Assembly: GCA_000991205.1 (NCBI GenBank)
Contig: LBRC01000048.1
Span: forward strand, 1-5,300
Direction of reading: 5' to 3'
Source of the DNA: Parcubacteria group bacterium GW2011_GWA2_36_10
GTDB lineage: Bacteria; Patescibacteriota; Patescibacteriia; UBA1558; GWA2-36-10
Length of the DNA: 5,300 bases
Part shown: positions 1 through 5,024 of the stretch, one piece after another
How positions within the stretch are numbered: position 1 is the first letter of the stretch
How the letters are laid out: every line of letters starts with the position of its first letter
Program-made: the position numbers and the translations under genes
The notes under the pieces: model-generated
Databases searched by the model: none
The model's input: only the letters and a program-made list of their open reading frames with translations
Told to the model about the DNA's origin: nothing

Positions 1-67
1 CGACATCATTTGGATTTTCGACTAAAGCTTTGACCACTGTCTCTAAAAATTCTTGATCTTGCATCAT
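1..67 (-). CDS. khpA: KhpA-type KH-domain RNA-binding protein (N-terminus only)
   Basis: Only the first 22 codons lie in the window; the gene runs off the left edge. The reading frame starts with two adjacent ATG codons and gives MMQDQEFLETVVKALVENP followed by Asn-Asp-Val, which matches the N-terminal helix of the small (about 75-80 residue) KH-domain family formerly called YlqC/UPF0109, typically D-x-E-F-L-x-x-x-V-K-A-L-V-x-N-P. Family members bind RNA through one KH domain, pair with KhpB, and in Gram-positive bacteria affect cell elongation and division. khpA following rpsP is a conserved arrangement, which supports the call. The Shine-Dalgarno match is weak (only AAAGAA just before the start), so which ATG is used is unclear. 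A consensus promoter lies upstream at 136-164, so it need not depend on rpsP transcription. Confidence 0.82.
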   Translation of the reverse strand, partial: MMQDQEFLETVVKALVENPNDV

Positions 68-84
68 TTCTTTGTTGCTTAAAT

Positions 85-130
85 GCTTAATTAATTAAGC
101 CTTAACTTAAAAAGTTTAAGCTAAAACTTT
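85..130 (-). other. AT-rich palindromic leader of khpA
   Basis: The predicted 5' untranslated region of khpA contains a perfect 16-base palindrome at 85-100 (GCTTAATTAATTAAGC) and a 7-bp inverted repeat, AAAGTTT at 111-117 with AAACTTT at 124-130, around a 6-base loop. Either could fold in the transcript or bind a dimeric regulator. No known riboswitch is recognised. AT-rich sequence produces such palindromes by chance fairly often, so a function is only a possibility. Confidence 0.4.
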
Positions 131-135
131 TTATC

Positions 136-164
136 AGTATACAACGTTATAAAAAAAACGTCAA
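136..164 (-). promoter_or_regulatory. Sigma-70 promoter for khpA
   Basis: On the minus strand, TTGACG (159-164) is separated by exactly 17 bases from TATACT (136-141), 5/6 matches to each sigma-70 consensus hexamer. Transcription would start near 129-130, about 60 bases upstream of the khpA start codon. It lies just downstream of the 172-255 palindromic element, which separates it from rpsP. Confidence 0.8.
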
Positions 165-171
165 CATAAAA

Positions 172-255
172 TACCCCCTCTCGCCATTGGCGATCTCCCC
201 CTAAATTAGGGGGAGAAGACGGATCCGCCAGACGGCGGATTCGACAGAGGGGGTA
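172..255. repeat. 84-bp cloverleaf palindromic element (REP/MITE-like)
   Basis: The element has a perfect 10-bp outer inverted repeat, TACCCCCTCT (172-181) with AGAGGGGGTA (246-255). Inside it are three separate hairpins: CGCC/GGCG (182-185/189-192, loop ATT), TCTCCCCCT/AGGGGGAGA (194-202/208-216, 5-base loop) and ATCCGCC/GGCGGAT (223-229/234-240, loop AGAC). Together they form a four-way junction on either strand. It begins 8 bases after the rpsP stop codon and is much GC-richer than its flanks. The form is that of a dispersed extragenic palindrome or miniature mobile element. It could also protect or terminate the rpsP transcript, but no T-tract directly follows the outer stem. Copy number cannot be judged from one window. 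Confidence 0.75.
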
Positions 256-263
256 CTAAAAAT

Positions 264-593
264 TTATTCTTTATTTTCTGCTGGAACAACTTCTGGAGTT
301 TCTGTAACTTCTGCAACTGGTGCTTCTGCTTCAGCTTTTGCAGCCTCTTCTTTGGCTTTTTTAGCTTCAGCTTTTGCAGCTTCGGCAGTTTTTTCTTTGT
401 CTATTTTAACTGTTCTTTTTTTACTGATTGACACTGCTTTAGCTTTTTTAGCCTCGGCTTTGATCAAACCAGTATTTACTAAAAGATTGTGAACTGTTTC
501 TGAAGCTTGAGCGCCAACGCTCATCCAATAGGAAATGCGTTCATTATTAAAACTATTAGCTTTAGTATGAGGATCATACTGACCTAATATTTC
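264..593 (-). CDS. rpsP: 30S ribosomal protein bS16, 5'-truncated, with Ala/Lys/Glu-rich tail
   Basis: The frame reads E-I-L-G-Q-Y-D-P-H-T-K, then N-N-E-R-I-S-Y-W and MSVGAQASETVHNLL, the central and C-terminal signature of bS16 (usual form: LG-Y-P then W-x-S-x-G-A-x-x-T-x-x-V). bS16 is a small-subunit protein that aids assembly of the 5' domain of 16S rRNA. The S16 core is followed by about 60 residues rich in Ala, Lys and Glu, including repeated KAEAKKAK-type units; such tails are familiar in candidate-phyla S16 proteins. The frame is closed by a TAA at 594-596 immediately before the Glu codon, so about the first 30 residues (MxxIRLxRxG...) are missing. The only in-frame ATG is at 522-524, inside the conserved core, and would give an 86-residue product lacking most of the fold. 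S16 is normally essential, so a deletion or assembly error at about 594-610 is likely. Confidence 0.85.
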   Translation of the reverse strand, partial: EILGQYDPHTKANSFNNERISYWMSVGAQASETVHNLLVNTGLIKAEAKKAKAVSISKKRTVKIDKEKTAEAAKAEAKKAKEEAAKAEAEAPVAEVTETPEVVPAENKE

Positions 594-636
594 TTAAATT
601 AAAATATTAATTACGAGCACTTCCATGACGTGCTTT

Positions 637-665
637 ATGCTACTATATTATTTAATATTTGTCAA
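637..665 (-). promoter_or_regulatory. Sigma-70 promoter upstream of rpsP
   Basis: A perfect TTGACA (660-665) is followed after 17 bases by TAGCAT (637-642) on the minus strand. The -35 box begins only 5 bases after the T-tract of the terminator of the preceding gene. Transcription would start near 630, about 37 bases before the remaining rpsP frame, with a short hairpin AGCAC/GTGCT (616-620/630-634) at the very 5' end. There is too little room here for the missing S16 N-terminus. Confidence 0.7.
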
Positions 666-670
666 TAATG

Positions 671-699
671 AAAAACGGACAGGCCAAGGGGCCTGTCCG
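671..699 (-). terminator. Intrinsic terminator of the 149-residue gene
   Basis: A 10-bp perfect stem (676-685 with 690-699; core GGACAGGCC/GGCCTGTCC) with a 4-base loop is followed on the minus strand by five T (671-675). It lies 20 bases after the stop codon of the upstream gene and insulates it from rpsP. Confidence 0.88.
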
Positions 700-719
700 A
701 ACAATCATGAGCTGCTTAT

Positions 720-1169
720 CTATTTTGAACAGATAATGATCTCTGCGATCTGAGACATTGAAGATGAAAGAGCTTCACCTCTTTCATCAAGAAACATGAC
801 AATGCCATTGTTATAATTAACTCCTATGACTTGTTTAACCATTGTCGTTTCTCCTCGACAAACAAAACCAATTATATGTTGGCTGTATCGCACAAATGCA
901 GCCTCACTTTCAATGCGGCCAGGTAGACCTTCTTCGCGAATAATGTAATGAAAATCCAGAAGCACAATTTCACTAAAATAGACTATTTTCTCCTGACCCG
1001 AAACAACAAGGCCAACATAATCTCTCCCTGGGTACAGACATATGCCGGGATTAGAAAAATTAACCCCATCAGACAAAAACACAACCAATGGACGCTGAGA
1101 AAGGCTGAGGCCACTCAGTTGTTGAAAAAGACGATTTATGTCGTCTGCGTTTCTTGTTACTGGCAACAT
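720..1169 (-). CDS. Hypothetical protein, 149 residues, in its own promoter-terminator unit
   Basis: I do not recognise this protein. It starts MLPVTRNADDINRLFQQLS and continues with alternating hydrophobic stretches (RPLVVFLSDG, DYVGLVVSG, EKIVYFSEIVLLDF, IIGFVCRG, GIVMFLDERG, IAEIIICS), suggesting a soluble, mainly beta fold. No signal peptide or convincing membrane segment is seen. Three scattered cysteines form no CxxC pair. The start is well supported: GAGGTG at 1174-1179 is a good Shine-Dalgarno site just upstream of the ATG. A consensus promoter (1215-1243) and a strong terminator (671-699) bracket it exactly, making a single-gene unit between smc and rpsP. Its base composition looks GC-richer than smc and rpsP, which with the unit structure hints at acquisition as a cassette. 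The overlapping plus-strand frame has no comparable start site. Confidence 0.75.
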   Translation of the reverse strand: MLPVTRNADDINRLFQQLSGLSLSQRPLVVFLSDGVNFSNPGICLYPGRDYVGLVVSGQEKIVYFSEIVLLDFHYIIREEGLPGRIESEAAFVRYSQHIIGFVCRGETTMVKQVIGVNYNNGIVMFLDERGEALSSSMSQIAEIIICSK

Positions 1170-1214
1170 GACACACCTCGCTGTTTTTGGTTGAAAAAGA
1201 TCATCTTCAAAATC

Positions 1215-1243
1215 AGCTTAAAAGTAAAAGGCTTTTTTGTCAA
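1215..1243 (-). promoter_or_regulatory. Sigma-70 promoter of the 149-residue gene
   Basis: A perfect TTGACA at 1238-1243 is spaced 17 bases from TAAGCT at 1215-1220 (minus strand). The -35 box begins 8 bases after the smc stop codon. The predicted leader is about 40 bases and contains the Shine-Dalgarno site GAGGTG. I see no strong hairpin and T-tract between the smc stop and this promoter, so smc transcripts may read through into this gene. Confidence 0.65.
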
Positions 1244-1251
1244 ATCAATTT

Positions 1252-3686
1252 CTAAGCAGCGATTTCATCAGCTTTGTCAAAGCTAATAGATAATAAATTA
1301 GAGATACCATCATCGCCCATGGTCACGCCGTAAATAATTTTAGCTTTATGCATCAAAGCACGGTTGTGAGTGATGGCGATAAACTGTGTCTTGTCAGCTA
1401 GCTCATGCAAAATATCCGCTAAGCGAATAGAATTCGCCTCATCTAGAGCAGCGTCGACTTCATCTAGCACTACAAATGGTGAAGGATTATTGGCAATAAT
1501 CGCACAAATCAAAGCAATCGAAGTCATGGCTTTTTCACCACCAGACAGCATGTTGATACTGGCCAGTTTTTTACCTGGCGGGGTAGCTAAAATCTCAATG
1601 CCATATTGTTTTTTAGTTTGCACATCCACATCCTCTTCTTCGGTCTCCTCTGTCTTTGGATTAATCGCCACTTCTCTGATGTCTAATAATAGCTCGGCTT
1701 TGCCGCCGTTGAATAATTTTTTAAAATAATTAATAAATAATTTATTAATATTAAAAAATGCTTCATCAAACTGGCTAGCAATTGAATTATCTAAATCTTT
1801 GATAATTTTTTCTAGATGACTAGTAGCGACTTGTAAATCTTCTATTTGTTTACTTAAAAAAGTATAACGTTCATTTACTTCTTGATATTCATTGACCACT
1901 GCTTCATCGATGGCGCCGATGGAACTCAACTGATTTTTTAAATTAGCAATTTTTTGTTTAGCTAAAGCTGTTTCAATTTCTTTAAACTCTGCTTGTAAAA
2001 TAAAATTACTCGCTTCACCCTCAATTTCTCGTTCTAAATCTTCTTTTTTAGTTTCTAATCTAGCAACGGATATTTTTATTTCATTGAGCTGATTATTTTT
2101 GGTATTAAATTCACTCTGCACTTGACGAAACTTTTGCTGATCAGTTACTAGATTAGTTTTGATTTTTTCTTCTTGAAGATTAAAATCTGCCATCTCTTCG
2201 CTAATCGCTTGACTGATCGCTTCTTGCTTTTTAATTTGCTCTAAAACAACTTCTAATTGTTTTTTTAATGCCTGATCTGGCTCCCCTGATGTAGCTGGCT
2301 TTAAATCAAGCTGTAATTTAGCTAACTCTCGCTCTAGAGATTTATTTATTTCTAAAAGATTATCGACGCTGTGTTTTAGAATTGAGCTTTGAGTTTTTAC
2401 TTCATTGATTTCCGTAACTAAATTGTCTTTGCTTTTTAAAAGCTGATTAAACTCAATCTGCCAGTTAATTTGCTTGTCTTGAGGTTTATCTTTAAGGTTG
2501 GACAACAAGCTTTTGGTTTGTTCTTTGATGTTTTGCAAAGAAACTTTCCAATCAGCTAGACCAGCTAAATCTTTGATATCTTCTATTTGTAATAATAAAT
2601 TGTCCTGTCCGACTAAAATATTTTCTAAATGCCCAGCGATTTTATCTACTGAAAAATCTTGGCTATTTTGTAAGCCAGCTTCTAGTTTTTTAAACTCGTC
2701 TAAAATAGAAGCTTGTTTATCTTCTAGTTCTTGTAAAAAACTAAGTTTCTTTAAATAAGTTTTATTTTTTTCAGTAATTAATAATTTATTTTTGGCTAAA
2801 TTATTATTAATTTCTGCTTGACGATTTTTTAGCCAAACCAAATCACCCTGACCAGAGCTTAGATATTTTAAATCTAACTTACCTTCTAATAAGGCCTTTT
2901 CTTTTTCTAGTAAATTTAAATCTCTTTGTTTTTGGCTGCTTCAAAAGCAATATTTTTTTTATTTAAATCAAGATTTAAATTACTCAATAAAAAACTATAA
3001 TAATCGTTTTGTAAATTTTTTAATTCTTGCTCTAAACTTTCACGACGCTCTAATTTATTGACTTGGCGTTGTAAACTTTTTAAGCGTGGCTCTAATTCCG
3101 CTAAAATTTGCTCACTTTGAGCTAAATTTTCTTTAGCATGATCTAGTTTAGAAATTGCTTGATCTTTTTTGATTTGAAATTGTTTGACGCCAGTTGCTTC
3201 ATCAAAAAACTCTTTTCTTTCGGCCGCTGATGAGGTCAAAATAGAATCGATCATACCTTGACCAATCACGCTATAAGTTTTTTGACCAAAATTTGCCTGC
3301 GCTAATAATAGCTGAACATCTAATAATCTGACTTTGCTACCATTTAATAAATATTCACTTTCACCGTTGCGATCTATCTTGCGAGAAACAATTATTTGAT
3401 CATAGTCTAAATTTAATAAATTATCTTGATTGTTAAGATATAGATCAACTTGGGCAAAGCCTAAGCGGCCCTTTTTATCTGAACCGGCAAAAATAACGTC
3501 ATCTGATTTTTTACCCCGTAAAGTTTTGGCACTTTGTTCACCTAGCACCCATCTGACCGCATCAGCAATATTTGATTTACCGGAACCATTTGGTCCAACA
3601 ATGGTAGTGAGCTCACGATTAAAAACTAAAGTGGTATTTTTAGCGAAAGATTTAAAACCTTGAATTTCTAATTTTTCTAAATACAT
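1252..3686 (-). CDS. smc: Smc-type chromosome segregation ATPase, short and hinge-less, with an apparent frameshift
   Basis: Smc proteins are ABC-type ATPases that, with ScpA/ScpB, organise and segregate chromosomes. The start is set at ATG 3684-3686 because MYLEKLEIQGFKSFA is the conserved N-terminus; the frame extends upstream to 3764 without conservation. Residues about 31-39 are the Walker A loop GPNGSGKSN. After a long coiled coil come the signature LSGGEK (about residue 714), Walker B FVVLDEVDAALDEAN (about 738) and the H-loop ITHNR (about 774). A one-base deficit in an A5 run at 2929-2933 shifts the frame, giving a stop at 2916-2918; one extra A restores a continuous coiled coil (AAKKQRDLNLLEKEK). 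Repaired length is about 811 residues against about 1,170-1,200 normally. I see no hinge domain and no CxxC zinc hook. No Shine-Dalgarno site precedes the start. Confidence 0.9.
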
Positions 3687-3733
3687 ATAGCCGTAATACT
3701 CGACTGACGCCGAGAATTGATCAAGTTTGGTTA

Positions 3734-3759
3734 TAATGTCCGGCTGGCGCCGGACATTA
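3734..3759. repeat. GC-rich perfect hairpin upstream of smc
   Basis: An 11-bp perfect inverted repeat, TAATGTCCGGC (3734-3744) with GCCGGACATTA (3749-3759), encloses a TGGC loop. It lies about 50 bases before the smc start in an AT-rich leader. No T-tract follows on either strand, so it is not a typical terminator. The stem core resembles the ATCCGCC/GGCGGAT hairpin of the 172-255 element in style but not in exact sequence. It may be an extragenic palindrome or a leader hairpin of smc. Confidence 0.6.
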
Positions 3760-3795
3760 AGCAAGTTTTATTTATTTTATTGAAAAACTATCACT

Positions 3796-3824
3796 AGTTT
3801 ATCATATTTTTTGAGAAAAGAAAA
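3796..3824 (-). promoter_or_regulatory. Weak candidate promoter for smc
   Basis: After the terminator at 3821-3850, the minus strand holds TTTTCT (3819-3824), 17 bases, then TAAACT (3796-3801). The overlapping TATGAT (3801-3806) is another possible -10. The -35 match is poor and overlaps the T-tract of the terminator. It is listed because smc must otherwise depend on read-through of that terminator. Confidence 0.25.
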
Positions 3825-3850
3825 AAGGCCACCCCAGGAAAGGGGTGGCC
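3821..3850 (-). terminator. Intrinsic terminator of the second RNA module
   Basis: A perfect 9-bp stem GGCCACCCC/GGGGTGGCC (3827-3835 with 3842-3850) around a 6-base loop is followed on the minus strand by six T (3821-3826), then C and four more T. It ends the module that begins at the 4068-4096 promoter and insulates smc. Confidence 0.9.
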
Positions 3851-4061
3851 TCGCTCACGTTGCTCCCTAGCGGGAGCTGTCACACTAAAACAGAGAGGCT
3901 TCAAGACGAGTGTGAAGAAAAGAACATGCGTCATTTAAAGTGGCAGGGGGCACTGCAGCGCCAGAGTCCGGATAAAAAAGGTCCTCTCACGTCGTGAAAG
4001 ATATCCGTCGTCGCCTGTCAGGCAGTGCCACCCTGACCACCGATTGAAGGGGCTACAAATC
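3821..4061 (-). ncRNA. Candidate structured non-coding RNA of about 240 nt (family unknown)
   Basis: A consensus promoter (4068-4096) and a strong terminator (3821-3850) bracket about 240 bases with no credible protein frame but strong folding. A 17-bp stem pairs 3940-3956 with 4022-4040, broken only by two bulged A residues on the plus strand (4030, 4036). Above it are a 6-bp helix (3969-3974/4002-4007) and a 7-bp tip hairpin (3984-3990/3994-4000). The tip includes a pair that is G-U in the minus transcript but C-A in a plus transcript, supporting the minus strand. Then follow a 7-bp stem (3880-3886/3909-3915), the hairpin GCTCCC/GGGAGC (3862-3867/3872-3877) and the terminator. I tested it by eye against RNase P RNA, tmRNA, SRP RNA and 6S RNA and saw none of their hallmark motifs. 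TCATTTAAAG occurs near the 5' end (4060-4069) and again at 3931-3940. Confidence 0.55.
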
Positions 4062-4067
4062 ATTTAA

Positions 4068-4096
4068 AGCATAAAGCTAAAATAAAACTTTGTCAA
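4068..4096 (-). promoter_or_regulatory. Sigma-70 promoter of the second RNA module
   Basis: A perfect TTGACA (4091-4096) is spaced 17 bases from TATGCT (4068-4073) on the minus strand. The -35 box follows the T-tract of the preceding terminator after only 2 bases. The predicted start is near 4061. Confidence 0.78.
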
Positions 4097-4098
4097 AG

Positions 4099-4131
4099 AA
4101 AAACGCCGCCCAAGTCGTACCTGGGCGGCGT
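4099..4131 (-). terminator. Intrinsic terminator of the first RNA module
   Basis: A 10-bp perfect stem ACGCCGCCCA/TGGGCGGCGT (4103-4112 with 4122-4131) with a 9-base loop runs into five T on the minus strand (4099-4103, the first inside the stem). On the plus strand the stem is followed by GCAGC, so it works only for minus-strand transcripts. Confidence 0.88.
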
Positions 4132-4412
4132 CGCAGCAGTTGAACCGATCCCACAGGATCGGGGTATCCATCATCCGGCCGAGAGCCGGATCGATGGCGT
4201 GAAAAGGGCGCGGTAGCGGAGGGCGCTGGTTGATGCGGAAGGAGGTTCCATGCAAACCAACACGAGACAGAAACGTGGACAGGAGCAGAAAATGCACAGT
4301 TGCTCGGCCTCCCCAAGGGTGGCCGATGTGATCCCCAAATCAACAGAAGGTGTCAGGTTGTGCGCTTTGCTCCGCTACCGCTTTTTCCTGGACTCGAAAG
4401 AAAGGGCTGTTC
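4099..4412 (-). ncRNA. Candidate structured non-coding RNA of about 310 nt (family unknown)
   Basis: The segment lies between the 4419-4447 promoter and the 4099-4131 terminator, is GC-rich, and has no convincing minus-strand gene. A 12-bp perfect stem, GCGGTAGCGGAG (4210-4221) with CTCCGCTACCGC (4370-4381), extended by GCGC/GCGC (4223-4226/4362-4365), closes a domain of about 150 nt. Inside are a hairpin at 4304-4326 (TCGGCC/GGCCGA plus CCC/GGG) and an arm TGGTT/AACCA (4227-4231/4255-4259) capped by GGAA/TTCC. That arm's loop reads CCUCC in the minus transcript, the core of the anti-Shine-Dalgarno sequence. Downstream are a 12-bp hairpin with one bulge (4168-4179/4185-4197), a 7-bp hairpin (4145-4151/4156-4162) and the terminator. 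I recognise no known family. An alternative is a leader or decayed gene rather than a functional RNA. Confidence 0.5.
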
Positions 4413-4414
4413 AC

Positions 4415-5020
4415 TTAGATACTAAAACAAAAGCTTAAAATTGTCAACAAGGCCGTCACAAATAAGGCGTCAACTTCCGCCCCGTAAAAATGCCCGAGCA
4501 GGCTGAACGCTCCCAAAACCACTAAACTATCGTGGATCATCGCCAATACCGCGCACACCCCATACTTGCCGCCGCCGAATCTATAGGCCACATATAACAG
4601 AATGCCCAATGAAGACAGGCTGATCCCGAAAAATGTTTTGCTTAAAAGTTCTTTCCCCAAGGCCGGACCGATTGACTCAAACCGGGTGACTTCGGCTTTG
4701 GAAAATTTTTCCGCCAGGGCTACTTGAACATTTTTATCAATTCCCTCGGCCATTTTGGTTCTGATCAGCCAACGGTTTTCGCCGGCAGACTGGATTGAAT
4801 TAACCTCAACTTCTTTATCTCCAAGAGCCGATCTTATCGTCCCTTCGTTGACATCTCCGCCTTCCTTCGATTGCAATTCAATCTCTACTAATGATCCGCC
4901 GGTAAAATCAATCGCCGGCCGGACTTTCCAAACAACCAGTGAAAAAATTCCGATTGCCAGCGCTATCCCGGAGATGGAAAAATATAGTGGGATTAGTTTT
5001 ATAAAATTAATTTGTTTCAT
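4415..5020 (-). CDS. secF: Protein translocase subunit SecF, 3'-truncated
   Basis: SecF, with SecD, uses the proton-motive force to help proteins complete passage through SecYEG. The start is set at ATG 5018-5020, 4 bases after the secD stop, giving MKQINFIKLIPLYFSISG, the usual SecF beginning; an in-frame ATG at 5062 lies inside secD and is less likely. Visible are membrane segment 1 (about residues 10-31), the conserved IDFTGG (about 37-42), the extracytoplasmic domain, GPALGKEL before membrane segment 2, and the conserved IHD preceding segment 3. The protein stops at about 201 residues, against about 290-320 for the family. After DALFVTALLTIL the expected G-F-S-x-x-D-T and D-R-x-R-E-N region is replaced by SFCFSI and a stop, so the last membrane segments are lost. 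The missing part is not found elsewhere in the window. Confidence 0.88.
   Translation of the reverse strand: MKQINFIKLIPLYFSISGIALAIGIFSLVVWKVRPAIDFTGGSLVEIELQSKEGGDVNEGTIRSALGDKEVEVNSIQSAGENRWLIRTKMAEGIDKNVQVALAEKFSKAEVTRFESIGPALGKELLSKTFFGISLSSLGILLYVAYRFGGGKYGVCAVLAMIHDSLVVLGAFSLLGHFYGAEVDALFVTALLTILSFCFSI
4419..4447 (-). promoter_or_regulatory. Sigma-70 promoter of the first RNA module, overlapping the end of secF
   Basis: TTGACA (4442-4447), 17 bases, then TAGTAT (4419-4424) on the minus strand. The -35 hexamer is made of the secF codons for Leu-Thr in the conserved ALLTIL segment, and the -10 lies across the last codons of the truncated frame. The secF homology ends within the spacer. 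Confidence 0.65.
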
Positions 5021-5024
5021 AAGC

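Noticed and set aside
948..1286. Plus-strand frame of 112 codons opposite the 149-residue gene
   Set aside because: It overlaps the minus-strand gene, its promoter and the end of smc, has no Shine-Dalgarno site, and its residues show no family resemblance. The minus-strand gene has clear promoter, start and terminator signals.
3687..3764. Longer smc starting at the ATG at 3764
   Set aside because: The extra 26 residues are encoded across the perfect hairpin at 3734-3759 and do not resemble an Smc N-terminus, whereas MYLEKLEIQGFKSFA at 3686 does.
3821..4061. Second RNA module as 6S, SRP, RNase P or tmRNA
   Set aside because: No closing stem between 5' and 3' ends as in 6S, no SRP tip motif, no RNase P conserved P4 segment, and no tRNA-like end with tag frame as in tmRNA. 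A comparison by eye can miss divergent members.
4064..4343. Two overlapping minus-strand frames of 77 and 88 codons in the first RNA module
   Set aside because: Their predicted proteins are Pro/Arg/Ser/His-rich with no fold-like pattern, neither start has a ribosome-binding site, and both run through the terminator stem and into the next promoter. They look like by-products of GC-rich sequence.
4250..4438. Plus-strand 62-codon frame with an excellent AAGGAGGT site before its ATG
   Set aside because: The product has no recognisable family or hydrophobic pattern, I find no good plus-strand promoter upstream, and the frame runs against the minus-strand promoter and into the end of secF. It is kept as an open alternative in the findings rather than called as a gene.
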